The translations under genes and the position numbers were made by a program. The notes beneath the pieces were generated by a model, which worked only from the letters and a program-made list of their open reading frames with translations, was not told the origin of the DNA and made no database searches. From JANNAT01 sp031422555 (GTDB lineage: Bacteria > Pseudomonadota > Alphaproteobacteria > Rhodobacterales > Rhodobacteraceae), in contig JANPLZ010000128.1 in assembly GCA_031422555.1 (NCBI GenBank), positions 1 through 35,446 on the forward strand: a DNA stretch of 35,446 nt. The letters run 5' to 3'. Every line of letters starts with the position of its first letter. Positions within the stretch are counted from its first letter, which is position 1. Below, in pieces: positions 21,508-30,703 of this stretch.

Positions 21508-23342
21508 CGGCGTCCAAACAGCCTTTCGATATCAGCAAGTTTCAATTCCACATACGTCGGGCGGCCATGATTGCATTGGCCTGAATGCGGCGTGGCTTCC
21601 ATTTCGCGCAACAGCGCATTCATTTCTTCGGCCCGCATCTGGCGGCCCGACCGCACCGAGCCGTGACAGGCCATGCGGCTAAGGATGGCATCCATTTTCG
21701 CCTGAACCGATTGGCTGCTGCCCTGATCGGTCAATTCGTCCAGCACATCGCGCAACAGCGCCGCCGCTGATACCGTGCCCAAAATTGCCGGGGTTTCGCG
21801 CACAGCAATGGCCGAGCCGCCAAACGGTTCGATCGTCAGACCAAGCTGCGCCAGATCAGACGCATGGGCCAACAATCGGCTGGCATCGGTTGGCGAAAGA
21901 TCAACGATTTCCGGGATCAGCAAAGCCTGCGCCGCAATGCCCGCCGCATCCCGCTGACGTTTCAGGCGTTCATAAACCAGCCGCTCATGGGCCGCATGTT
22001 GATCGACAATCACCATCCCGCTGGCAGTTTGGGCTATGATATAGTTTTGATGCACTTGCGCCCGCGCGGCCCCCAAGGGCAGGTCTACCCCGGCATCAGA
22101 GGCAGCTTCAAACCGGGCCGACGGATTTTCGGCAAATCCGTTCCCCCCCGCGTATGGGATCACAGGGTCAGGGGCCTGAAAGGCATAGCTTTGCGCAAGG
22201 CTGCCTTGGCCGGGGCGGTCCATCTGGTAAATCCGCGCCTCGGGCCGCATCGCCGCCAAGGTTGCATCGCCAACCGTCGTGCTGGCCCGGTGGCCCGCCG
22301 CCGACAAGGCGGTGCGCAAGCCGGTGATGATCAAACTGCGCGCGGCTTCGGGTTCGCGAAACCGCACTTCGGATTTTGCCGGATGCACGTTTACGTCGAC
22401 CCTTTCAGGATCAACGATCACATTCAACACCGCCGCCGGGTGCCGATCCCGACTGAGAAAATCGAAATAGGCCACCCGCAGTGCCCCCAACAGCAATCGG
22501 TCCAGCACCGGACGGGCGTTTACAAAAACAAATTGCTGCACCGACGATCCGCGCGAATAGGTCGGCAAGGCCGCATAGCCGGTCAGGCGCAAACCCTCGC
22601 GTTCGACGTCAATTTTTAGGGCATTGTCGATGAAATCCGTGCCCAAAACACCCGCAAGCCGCACTTGCAATGCGGCCATGACATCCCCCGTCGCAGGATC
22701 GGCCCGAAAAAGGACCCGGGGGGCTGCCCCTTCGACACTTTCGGTCAGGGTAAAGCCAACCCGCGGCTGTGCCATGGCCAAGCGGCGCACTACATCGGCA
22801 ATCGCCTGGGCTTCGGCCCTGTCACTGCGCAAAAACTTCAACCGCGCCGGGGTGGCATAAAACAGATCGCGCACTTCGATCACGGTGCCGCGGGTCATCG
22901 CGGCGGGGCGAACGGTGTCGATCCGGCTACCGGCGACCGTCAGGCTTGCCCCGTCGTGCCCTTCGGCGCGCGACGTGATCGTCAGCCGCCCGACAGCGCC
23001 CAGACTGGCCAAAGCCTCACCACGAAAGCCGAAAGACCGGATGTTCAGCAAGTCTGACCCGTCAATTTTCGACGTTGCGTGACGGGCCAAGGCCAATGGC
23101 AAATCGGCTGGCGTCATCCCACAGCCATCGTCAGTAACCCGGATCAACGCCTTGCCGCCCGCCGCAAAATCAATAGAAATGCGCCGCGCGCCCGCGTCCA
23201 GCGCGTTTTCCACCAACTCTTTGACTGCAGAAGCCGGACGCTCGACCACTTCGCCAGCCGCAATCCGGTTGATTGCCGACTCGTCCAGATGCCGGATAAC
23301 CGGGCGCTGCGTTTCGCCTATGTGGGTGGAAGCGTGGATCAT
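21504..23342 (-). CDS. mutL: DNA mismatch repair protein MutL (endonuclease type)
   Basis: The 612-residue protein has the N-terminal GHKL ATPase: NRIAAGEVVERPASAVKELVENALDAGA at about 25-52, the DDGCGM motif at about 71-76 and FGFRGEALASLGAV at about 103-116. The C-terminal domain includes the metal-dependent nicking motif DQHAAHERLVYE starting at Asp447, and the ACHGSVRSGR and GQCNHGRPT motifs. These show that it cuts DNA itself, as expected where no MutH is found. MutL couples MutS recognition to strand removal. It overlaps rmuC by 4 bp and starts 44 bp after the inactive-type M16 gene. Confidence 0.97.
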   Translation of the reverse strand: MIHASTHIGETQRPVIRHLDESAINRIAAGEVVERPASAVKELVENALDAGARRISIDFAAGGKALIRVTDDGCGMTPADLPLALARHATSKIDGSDLLNIRSFGFRGEALASLGAVGRLTITSRAEGHDGASLTVAGSRIDTVRPAAMTRGTVIEVRDLFYATPARLKFLRSDRAEAQAIADVVRRLAMAQPRVGFTLTESVEGAAPRVLFRADPATGDVMAALQVRLAGVLGTDFIDNALKIDVEREGLRLTGYAALPTYSRGSSVQQFVFVNARPVLDRLLLGALRVAYFDFLSRDRHPAAVLNVIVDPERVDVNVHPAKSEVRFREPEAARSLIITGLRTALSAAGHRASTTVGDATLAAMRPEARIYQMDRPGQGSLAQSYAFQAPDPVIPYAGGNGFAENPSARFEAASDAGVDLPLGAARAQVHQNYIIAQTASGMVIVDQHAAHERLVYERLKRQRDAAGIAAQALLIPEIVDLSPTDASRLLAHASDLAQLGLTIEPFGGSAIAVRETPAILGTVSAAALLRDVLDELTDQGSSQSVQAKMDAILSRMACHGSVRSGRQMRAEEMNALLREMEATPHSGQCNHGRPTYVELKLADIERLFGRR

Positions 23343-23386
23343 GCCACCACCAATAGCAGGTGCGCCGCCATTGGGCCACAGATTCG

Positions 23387-24694
23387 CTATTCTGACGGCG
23401 TGACACCAACAGGTTGGCCCACCACGATAAACGCCAGATCATTCGGTTGAAACAGCCGGGCGGCCACCCGTTTCATATCCGCCATCGTCACCGCCTCGAC
23501 CCGCGCGTTACGGGTTTTGGGATAATCCGCGGCCAAACCCATGACCTGCATGCCGACAAGAATCGACGCAATCGTGCCATTGCCATCAAACCGAAGCGGA
23601 TACGACCCCGTCATATAGGTTTTCGCAGTGGTCAACTCTTCGTCGGTCACGCCATCGGTGGCAATTCTGGCCCATTCGGCGCGGATCACATCAATGGCTT
23701 CGGCGACTTTGTCGTTGCTGACTTGAAACTGACCCACCAAGGATTCAGCGTGATCATAGCTGGCAAGCCCGGTGCCAATACCATAGGTCAGCCCGCGCTT
23801 TTCGCGCACTTCGGTCATTAGTCGCGCCCCAAACCTGCCACCACCAAAAATTTCGTTCAACAATGACGCCGCAAAGTAATCCGGATCGTCAAACCGAATG
23901 CCGCCATGGCCAAACAGCACCACCGATTGCGGACCGGGGAAATCCTGCACCTTAACCCCGGCCTTGATCATCATTTCGGCCTTGCCGGGTTGAGCCGCCC
24001 CAGTTGCGGGCAAATCACCCAGCACGGAATCCAGCAAAAGCCCCAGTTCAGCCGCCGAAATATCACCTGCTGCAGCAACGGTTATCCGGTCGCGCGCCAC
24101 AGATGCGGCAAAGGCTGCAACAATATCATCCCGGGTCAATGCGGTGACGCTGGTCACCGTGCCATCGCCGACAGTAGCATAGGGGTGGTCGCCAAAACTG
24201 CGGGCGCGCGAAAGATTACCCGCAATCGCGTCTTGATCTTTTTCATCGTTGCGCAACCCTGCCAGAACCTGCCCGCGCACCCGGTCCACCGCCACCCGAT
24301 CAAACCGCGGCGCCACCAACGCCTGTTGCAACAGCGCCATCGCCTGATCGCGATTTTCGGTCAAAAAACGCGCTGAAACCGAAACGCCATCCTGATCCGA
24401 ACCAAAGCTGAATTCCGCCGCCAAAGCATCGCGTGCTGCCGCAAAACCCTGACTGTCAAGATCGCCCGCGCCCTCTTCGATCAGCGCCGTCATCAGGTTT
24501 ACCGCGCCACGCTTGCCCGGTGCATCCAATGACGTGCCGCCCTGAAACCTGATCTCAAGGGCGGTGAACGGAATGCCGTGGTCTTCGACCAGCCAGGCCT
24601 TGATCCCGCCGGGGGACGTTACTTCCTGAATGGCAATTTCAGCCCGGAGCGGCGTGGCAAGCGCCAATAAAAACAGTGCGATACGGATCATCAT
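23387..24694 (-). CDS. M16 peptidase-family protein lacking the zinc motif
   Basis: The 435-residue protein has a signal peptide (about 1-18, ending LRAE) and two M16 (pitrilysin/processing peptidase-like) domains. Where the HxxEH zinc site should be, it reads NLMTALIEEGAG, so the metal ligands are gone. The C-terminal domain, with FNEIFGGGRFGARLMTEVREKRGLTYGIG, is well preserved. It probably pairs with the active M16 subunit encoded upstream in the operon, the non-catalytic partner helping to bind the peptide, as in the mitochondrial processing peptidase. Its start overlaps the stop of the active subunit gene by 4 bp. The location is predicted to be periplasmic. Confidence 0.9.
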   Translation of the reverse strand: MMIRIALFLLALATPLRAEIAIQEVTSPGGIKAWLVEDHGIPFTALEIRFQGGTSLDAPGKRGAVNLMTALIEEGAGDLDSQGFAAARDALAAEFSFGSDQDGVSVSARFLTENRDQAMALLQQALVAPRFDRVAVDRVRGQVLAGLRNDEKDQDAIAGNLSRARSFGDHPYATVGDGTVTSVTALTRDDIVAAFAASVARDRITVAAAGDISAAELGLLLDSVLGDLPATGAAQPGKAEMMIKAGVKVQDFPGPQSVVLFGHGGIRFDDPDYFAASLLNEIFGGGRFGARLMTEVREKRGLTYGIGTGLASYDHAESLVGQFQVSNDKVAEAIDVIRAEWARIATDGVTDEELTTAKTYMTGSYPLRFDGNGTIASILVGMQVMGLAADYPKTRNARVEAVTMADMKRVAARLFQPNDLAFIVVGQPVGVTPSE

Positions 24695-26028
24695 TGTGCC
24701 ACCTCGTCTTTGCGCGTCAACCAGCCGGTTACAGCATTGTCACGGTTCAACACCAAGGCCGCCGCCGCCATTACATCTGCCTCTGTCACCGATTGCAGCA
24801 CGTTGGGCCAGGATTTCACATCTTCAACCGTCAGGCCAATTGATAACGCTTCGCCATAATCCTGCGCCAAGCCGTTGGCATCATCGCGGGCGTAAATCGA
24901 GGCAGCGCGGATCTGGGTTTTGATCCGGGCAAAATCTTCGGGTTTTATGCCGTCCACCAGAAACTGTGCCACAACCTTGTCCATCGCGGCTTCGGCATCG
25001 GCCAGACTGACCGTTGGCACCGGCATGACGATCAGGCCAAAGGTGTCTGGATCAAGCGACGTGCCGGAATAAAACGCCGAAGCATAAGTGGCCACCTGCG
25101 TGTCAAACTGCAGCGCCCGTCCCAGCACCGACGTAGTGCCAGACCCGCCCAGCAATTCCGCCAGTATGGTCAGGGCGGCCGCCTGTTTTTGATCGCCAGT
25201 GTTGCGTTCGGGGGCCAGATACGTGCGGATCACATAGGGTTCGGCCACCCGCTCATCCGCATAAGTGACGCGGCGTTCCGCCAGTTGTGGCGGCTCGGTC
25301 GGGCGCACCCGGGGAACGATTTTATCGGATGGCAGCAGCGGCCCATAATGTTTTTTCGCCATGTCCAGCACAGCTTGTGGATCGACATCACCGGCAACGA
25401 CCAGAATCGCGTTGTTGGGCGCGTAATAGGCTTGATAGTGATCCAGTGCATCCTGACGCGACAGTTTCTCCATCTCGTGCCGCCAGCCGATCACCGGCAC
25501 GCCGTAATGATGGTTCATAAACTGTGCGGCTTGCATTTGCTCGCCCAACAGGGCCCCCGGATTGCTGTCAGTGCGCTGGCTGCGCTCTTCCAAAATCACC
25601 TGCCGTTCGGTCAACACGTCGTCTTCCAACAGGCGCAGATCCCGCATGCGGTCGGCCTCCAACGTCATCATCAGATCAAGCCGGTCTGCCGCAACCCGCT
25701 GATAATATGCGGTATAATCTTGGTTGGTAAAGGCGTTGTCATTGCCCCCCTGCGCCTCGACGATGGATGAAAATTCACCGGGGCCAATGTCATCGGTGCC
25801 TTTGAACATCAGATGTTCCAAAAAATGCGCAATGCCGGATTGACCGGGTTTTTCATCGGCCGAGCCGATTTTATACCAGACCATATGCACAACAACCGGG
25901 GCGCGGTGATCTTCGATCACAACCACATCCATGCCATTATCCAGCTTGAACGTGCTGACGGTGTCCGCTTGGGCAGGCAGTCCAAAAGCCACAAACGCCA
26001 AAATGGCCCAGCCAAAAGTGCGACGCAT
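24691..26028 (-). CDS. Zinc M16 peptidase (active subunit), exported
   Basis: The 445-residue protein has a signal peptide (about 1-21) and an intact M16 zinc site: His68-x2-Glu71-His72 (HFLEH), with a distal Glu at 148 in VILEERS, giving the HxxEH-x76-E spacing of the family. The second half carries the inactive M16 repeat. It cleaves short or unfolded peptides, probably in the periplasm. It is followed directly by the zinc-less M16 gene (4-bp overlap), so the two likely form a heterodimer. It belongs to a conserved alphaproteobacterial run with the DUF3035 lipoprotein, lspA and purH. Confidence 0.93.
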   Translation of the reverse strand: MRRTFGWAILAFVAFGLPAQADTVSTFKLDNGMDVVVIEDHRAPVVVHMVWYKIGSADEKPGQSGIAHFLEHLMFKGTDDIGPGEFSSIVEAQGGNDNAFTNQDYTAYYQRVAADRLDLMMTLEADRMRDLRLLEDDVLTERQVILEERSQRTDSNPGALLGEQMQAAQFMNHHYGVPVIGWRHEMEKLSRQDALDHYQAYYAPNNAILVVAGDVDPQAVLDMAKKHYGPLLPSDKIVPRVRPTEPPQLAERRVTYADERVAEPYVIRTYLAPERNTGDQKQAAALTILAELLGGSGTTSVLGRALQFDTQVATYASAFYSGTSLDPDTFGLIVMPVPTVSLADAEAAMDKVVAQFLVDGIKPEDFARIKTQIRAASIYARDDANGLAQDYGEALSIGLTVEDVKSWPNVLQSVTEADVMAAAALVLNRDNAVTGWLTRKDEVAQ

Positions 26029-26109
26029 TGCGGTTCTCCCTGCTAATCGACGTGTCGGAAGAGTATCTCAGCAGCCCGTCGCGACAAGCCCGCAAAACGC
26101 GATTGTGAT

Positions 26110-26637
26110 TTATTCTTCGGGGTTTGGCGGCGCCGACGGTGTGCGCGCGCCAGCCCTGCGCCAACGTTCCAATTCGGCGTATTGATCAAGCGACTGCTTG
26201 CGATAGGCCTTGAAATAGACATTCACATTGAAAATGCGTTCCAAAAGCCGGCCATCATTCTTCTGCCGGAATTCCAGATCTTCCGCGGCCAGCGTCTGGC
26301 GGATACCCGCCGTCACGCCTTTGCGCGTGGCATAGCTGTAAAGCGCGCCATCCCCGGCAGGCACGCCGCCCGATGTCTGGGGTTTGCCACCCAAAGCAAG
26401 GATTGCATCGTCAAACGGGCGCGGATCGGTCAGGTTTTCACCGCCCGGCGTCGGCTCTGGCAGATCGGCCAGATTTTCGGGCAATTCCAGTGGTTTTGGC
26501 GGCAGAATTGAGAATTCGTCGGGGCCATTGGTTTCTGACCGCACGTTCATCAGGTTGGGCACAGCTTTGTCACCGCAGGCCCCCAGCATCAGCAATGCCG
26601 CACCCGCTATTGCGAGAACCACCCGTGCTGATCGCAT
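26110..26637 (-). CDS. DUF3035 lipoprotein
   Basis: The 175-residue protein has a type II signal peptide with lipobox LGAC (Cys21). The DUF3035 segment follows: PDEFSILPPKPLELPENLADLPEPTPGG (about 39-66) and the later YSYATRKGVTAGIRQTLAAEDLEFR. A proline/glutamate-rich N-terminal part is typical. The function is unknown; it should be anchored in the outer or inner membrane facing the periplasm. It lies between lspA, whose product processes such lipoproteins, and the M16 pair, all on the same strand. Confidence 0.9.
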   Translation of the reverse strand: MRSARVVLAIAGAALLMLGACGDKAVPNLMNVRSETNGPDEFSILPPKPLELPENLADLPEPTPGGENLTDPRPFDDAILALGGKPQTSGGVPAGDGALYSYATRKGVTAGIRQTLAAEDLEFRQKNDGRLLERIFNVNVYFKAYRKQSLDQYAELERWRRAGARTPSAPPNPEE

Positions 26638-26692
26638 TCCTAAGCCTCCACTCGTCCAATCAACTTCGTCTTAGCCTATCAATCCGCCCGCG

Positions 26693-27196
26693 TCACGGGG
26701 TCTTTCGGCGCTTTGGCGGGTTCGGGGCCGTTGGCTTTTGCAAGAACACCACAAGGCCCAGCGCACCGGCAAACACCGCAATATCGGCAAGGTTGAACGA
26801 ATAGGGATTTTCAATGCCACAACACGACATGTTCAAAAAGTCTGCAACCGCACCATAGAAAACGCGGTCAACGACGTTGCCCAACGCACCGCCCACCAGA
26901 AGACCCGCGGAAATCATCGACCAGCGCCCGGCGCGAACGCTTTGCACCCACCACACGACATAGCCCGAAATCACCAGCGCCACTGCAATCAAGACCCAGC
27001 GCATGCTGTCAGAGCTGCTGGAGAACAAGCCAAAGTTGACGCCTTCGTTCCATGCCATCCGCAGGTTCAACAAGGGCGGCAAGACATCAATCTCGCCCAA
27101 TTCGATCAGATTCATCTGTTGCACCACCAGCCACTTTGTCGCCTGATCCGCGGCGAAGGTGGCAAGTGCAGTCAGGGTCAGCGCGCGCAAGCCCAT
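26693..27196 (-). CDS. lspA: Lipoprotein signal peptidase (signal peptidase II)
   Basis: The 167-residue inner-membrane aspartic protease removes signal peptides from diacylglycerol-modified prolipoproteins. Four hydrophobic segments are visible. The catalytic pair is Asp119 (GNVVDRVFYGAVADF) and Asp138 (FNLADIAVF), and the conserved NEGVNFG motif (50-56) is present. A basic tail (KPTAPNPPKRRKTP) is cytoplasmic. Its ATG shares one base with the purH stop (TGATG), so translation is coupled. A lipoprotein gene follows it. Confidence 0.96.
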   Translation of the reverse strand: MGLRALTLTALATFAADQATKWLVVQQMNLIELGEIDVLPPLLNLRMAWNEGVNFGLFSSSSDSMRWVLIAVALVISGYVVWWVQSVRAGRWSMISAGLLVGGALGNVVDRVFYGAVADFLNMSCCGIENPYSFNLADIAVFAGALGLVVFLQKPTAPNPPKRRKTP

Positions 27197-28782
27197 CAGT
27201 GACGAAAATGCCGCTGGCCGGTGAACACCATGGCAAGGCCCGCCGCATCTGCCGCCGCGATCACCTCATTGTCGCGCATGGATCCGCCGGGTTGAATGAT
27301 GGCCGTGGCGCCAGCCTCTGCCGCCGCCAAAAGCCCGTCCGCGAACGGAAAGAACGCATCCGATGCCACCACAGACCCGATCGTCGGGCTGCGGGCCATG
27401 CCCAAACCCTGCGCCATATCATCGGCTTTGCGCGCCGCAATACGGGTCGAATCTATCCGGCTCATTTGCCCCGCCCCAACCCCCACCGTCGCCCCGTCTT
27501 TCACATAGACGATGGCGTTTGATTTCACATGCTTGGCAACTTTCCATGCAAACGCCAGATCGGCAAGTTCGGTGGCTGTCGGCGCGCGTTTCGTCACCAC
27601 TTTCAACTGATCGGCAATCAGCACGCCCGCATCGCGGTCCTGCACCAGAAATCCACCTGCAACCTGTTTGAACGCCAGCCCGATTGCCTGTGGATCAGGC
27701 AAGCCCGCTGTCGTCAGCAACCGCAGGTTTTTCTTGGTCGCAAACACCGCGCGGGCCGCGTCCGACGCGCCGGGTGCAATTACAACTTCGGTAAATATCT
27801 TGACGATTTCTTCGGCGGTCTCTTCATCAAGAGGTTGATTTAACGCCACAATACCGCCAAATGCCGAAGTCTGATCACAGACATATGCCCGCAAATACGC
27901 CTCTTTCAGCGTGGCGGCTTGCGCAACCCCGCACGGATTGGCGTGTTTGATTATCGCGCAAGTCGGCCCCGCGCCCGCAAATTCCGCCACCAGTTCAAAC
28001 GCCGCATCGGTGTCGTTTATGTTGTTATACGACAGCTCTTTGCCTTGCCATTGCCGCGCGGTGGCAACGCCCGCCCGCCGCGACCCATCGGTATAAAACG
28101 CCGCCGCCTGATGCGGGTTTTCGCCATAGCGCAGCCCCTGTGCCAGTCTGCCTGCAAAACTGCGCTGCGCCGGAAATTGCTGGTTCAACTGCCCGGCCAT
28201 CCAACCAGACACTGCGGTATCATAGGCCGCGGTCTTGCTGTAGGCGGCCAAAGCCAGCTTTTGGCGAAACGCCAAGGTGCTGGCCCCGTCATGGACCCGC
28301 ATCTGGTCCAGCAAAGCTGCATAATCCGCAGGGTCGGTCAAAACGACAACCGAGCGGTGATTCTTTGCGCCAGCCCGGATCATCGCTGGGCCGCCGATAT
28401 CAATGTTTTCAATGCAGGTGGCGTGATCCGCGCCTTTGGCCACGGTTTCCTCAAACGGGTAAAGATTGACGATCAGCAGATCAATCGGTTCAATCCCGTG
28501 TGCAGCCATCGCCAGCAAATGTTCGTCATCGTCGCGCAGCGCCAACAGCGCGCCATGCACGTTGGGATGCAGGGTTTTGACCCGGCCGTCCATCATTTCG
28601 GGAAAGCCGGTCACTTCGGCCACATCGCGCACAATCAACCCGGCGGTGCGCAGCATGCCCGCCGTGCCGCCTGTTGAAATCAGCTCGACCCCCTGTGCCG
28701 CCAAAGCCCGCGCCAAATCCAGCAAGCCGGATTTATCAGAAACGGAAATCAGCGCACGGCCGATGGGCACAAGATTGGGCAT
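27196..28782 (-). CDS. purH: Bifunctional AICAR transformylase / IMP cyclohydrolase
   Basis: The 528-residue enzyme performs the last two steps of purine synthesis: formylation of AICAR from 10-formyl-THF, then ring closure to IMP. The N-terminal MGS-like cyclohydrolase domain (about 1-195) begins RALISVSDKSGLLDLARAL and includes STGGTAGML. The C-terminal transformylase domain includes the catalytic Lys-His pair in IIKHANPCGVA, the SAFGGIVALN motif and the end SMRDNEVIAAADAAGLAMVFTG. The normal family length is retained. It starts 18 bp after the heparinase-like gene and overlaps lspA by one base. Confidence 0.98.
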   Translation of the reverse strand: MPNLVPIGRALISVSDKSGLLDLARALAAQGVELISTGGTAGMLRTAGLIVRDVAEVTGFPEMMDGRVKTLHPNVHGALLALRDDDEHLLAMAAHGIEPIDLLIVNLYPFEETVAKGADHATCIENIDIGGPAMIRAGAKNHRSVVVLTDPADYAALLDQMRVHDGASTLAFRQKLALAAYSKTAAYDTAVSGWMAGQLNQQFPAQRSFAGRLAQGLRYGENPHQAAAFYTDGSRRAGVATARQWQGKELSYNNINDTDAAFELVAEFAGAGPTCAIIKHANPCGVAQAATLKEAYLRAYVCDQTSAFGGIVALNQPLDEETAEEIVKIFTEVVIAPGASDAARAVFATKKNLRLLTTAGLPDPQAIGLAFKQVAGGFLVQDRDAGVLIADQLKVVTKRAPTATELADLAFAWKVAKHVKSNAIVYVKDGATVGVGAGQMSRIDSTRIAARKADDMAQGLGMARSPTIGSVVASDAFFPFADGLLAAAEAGATAIIQPGGSMRDNEVIAAADAAGLAMVFTGQRHFRH

Positions 28783-28800
28783 GGCAGTCCCTTTGTTTGC

Positions 28801-30558
28801 TTAGGTCGGCACCGAAATATCATCCCGGTCAAGGTCGCGGATGGCCAGCGGAGTATCCTGCGCTTTTGCCAAGGTCCAGCCGATCTGCGTCTCTAACGCC
28901 ATCGCGCGCGCGAAAAGAACGATCTGCCGGGCTGCGCGCGGTTTCAGACGACCTTTTTCCAAAAATACCGATGGCTCCAGCGCCAGTTTGGCGTGCCCGT
29001 CATGGCGAAACACCCAAATCTCGCCACTTTTCAGCGCCAGTGATACCGCCGATCCGCCCATATCCAGTGCCGGGTCAACATCGGGGTGCAAATGGAACCG
29101 CACCGCCAGACCAACCCCTTGCAATTGGCTTTTGGTCAGCAGCGTTTCAAACCGCACCCGTTCGGCAGCGGTAAAAGCGCCCAACATGTCCACACCCGTC
29201 AGGTTGCGCCCATCACTGGACAAAACCAGTTTGCGGGCATGACCAAGGCCATGGGTGGCCGACCATCCGGTATGCGACAAGAACAACTCTGCGCCATCCG
29301 GCCCGTGATTTTGGCGCAAGGCAGAAATTTGTGCCCGATCAATCATCGCTTCGGGACCATCCCCGGCTTCAAGCCGTGAGGACGAATACCCCTCCACCGC
29401 CAGAGTGGAATGCGACGGCGTCGCGCGCCCGGCCCGGTGCCATTCAGCGCCAAACGACACGCCAGAGCCACAAGACACAATCAAAGGCCGCCGCCCGGAT
29501 GTCAGCTCGAACGCGGCGGTTGACGCATGCGCCGACAGGCCCGCGCGCCCATCCGGCGGGGATGCGGCATCGACCACCACCGTTGTGCGCCCACCCGCAA
29601 GCCGGGCATATCCCATCGCAAGGCGGTCCCCGGCGGCCAGTCCGGGGCGCACCCCGGCGGCCAGTCCGGGGCGCACCCCGGCCGCCGCAAGGGCCTGATC
29701 AAGGCGGCCTTCCATGCCGCGTCCACCGCCTTGAAACCGCGCAAGGCCGCCATCGGCGTGGCGCACCGCCCGCAAGGTTGGCGCGATCCGATCAATTGCC
29801 GTCACCAAGGCCTGCGGCGGCACCCGTCCGGCTTCGGACAACGCCTGCACGGCCCAGGTCAGCAAGGTAAATACCTCTAGCAGTTCTTCTGGATTGCGGG
29901 TGGGAATGCCGCCCATATCATCTATTTCGCGGCCACATTCATCGGCCAATGCCGTTACCGCCGGATCAATGCGGTCTTGCATGCCAGTCAGCGCAAGACC
30001 GGCGTAAATCAGGCCCGTCAAGGCCTCAAACCGGGGCAAGCCGGGCGCTGCAAGTGGCCAGCACCGCGACAGATACACCACCTGCGCCGACAAGCTGCGA
30101 TAGTAGGCATCCGATTGCACCCGGTCGCGCGCCGTCAGCAACAACAACGCGTGGTTGATCCAGCGGATCAGCCGCCGGCCGGTCAGATCCGGGGTCCAGC
30201 CCGGCCCTTTGCCGGCGCCAAACCTTGAAATCCAGTCCCATGTCCACCCTTGCGCCCGCAGCCGGGCCGCGCCATTGCCGACGGCGGCCAGATCATCCAG
30301 CCACACAAACCCGTGGCTTTGATCGGCGTGGCCAGCTTCGGTGAAGGCAATGTCCCAAATCGTCTTGCCGGGGGCCTCTATCACCCGGCCAGCCACCAGG
30401 AAATTGCCCGCGATCATTTGCTTGCCGCGTGCATACTGCCCGATGCTGCGCGGTTCGGGCTGGGACACAAACCCGCGCGCAGACGGGGCGCGCAACGCCC
30501 GCCACATTGCCAGACGGTTGGCAAGACTGCCCCTGCCTTTGGTCGCGGTCTTGGCCAT
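28801..30558 (-). CDS. Heparinase II/III family protein
   Basis: The 585-residue protein has an N-terminal alpha-helical (toroid-like) region (about 60-320, with the DIAFTEAGHADQSHGFVWLDDL and RLIRWINHALLL segments) and a C-terminal beta-sandwich of heparinase II/III type (about 340-560, with SCGSGVSFGAEWHRAGRATPSHSTLAVEG). This architecture is found in polysaccharide lyases. However, this Rhodobacterales group lies next to purH, has no signal peptide here, and its substrate is unknown. A 24-bp perfect tandem duplication encodes GVRPGLAA twice at about 295-311, an expansion in the linker between the two domains. It starts 18 bp upstream of purH and probably shares its transcript. Confidence 0.85.
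   Translation of the reverse strand: MAKTATKGRGSLANRLAMWRALRAPSARGFVSQPEPRSIGQYARGKQMIAGNFLVAGRVIEAPGKTIWDIAFTEAGHADQSHGFVWLDDLAAVGNGAARLRAQGWTWDWISRFGAGKGPGWTPDLTGRRLIRWINHALLLLTARDRVQSDAYYRSLSAQVVYLSRCWPLAAPGLPRFEALTGLIYAGLALTGMQDRIDPAVTALADECGREIDDMGGIPTRNPEELLEVFTLLTWAVQALSEAGRVPPQALVTAIDRIAPTLRAVRHADGGLARFQGGGRGMEGRLDQALAAAGVRPGLAAGVRPGLAAGDRLAMGYARLAGGRTTVVVDAASPPDGRAGLSAHASTAAFELTSGRRPLIVSCGSGVSFGAEWHRAGRATPSHSTLAVEGYSSSRLEAGDGPEAMIDRAQISALRQNHGPDGAELFLSHTGWSATHGLGHARKLVLSSDGRNLTGVDMLGAFTAAERVRFETLLTKSQLQGVGLAVRFHLHPDVDPALDMGGSAVSLALKSGEIWVFRHDGHAKLALEPSVFLEKGRLKPRAARQIVLFARAMALETQIGWTLAKAQDTPLAIRDLDRDDISVPT
29628..29682. repeat. 24-bp tandem duplication inside the heparinase-like gene
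   Basis: Two perfect copies of a 24-bp unit (29628-29651 and 29652-29675) are followed by 7 bases of a third. Because 24 is a multiple of 3, the minus-strand protein simply repeats GVRPGLAA. The unit is very GC-rich and could vary in copy number by replication slippage. Confidence 0.85.
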
Positions 30559-30703
30559 CCTGTCTGCTTATCCTGCCAAATGCGCCTGACGCGCTGCCCC
30601 GATGCCCGCATGTTGCCCACGGATCACAACCGATAGCATAACGCGCCGCGCCCGCCCTGTCACCCGCCGCCTGCAAAGGACGGGCCGCGCAGTGCAATGA
30701 CCG

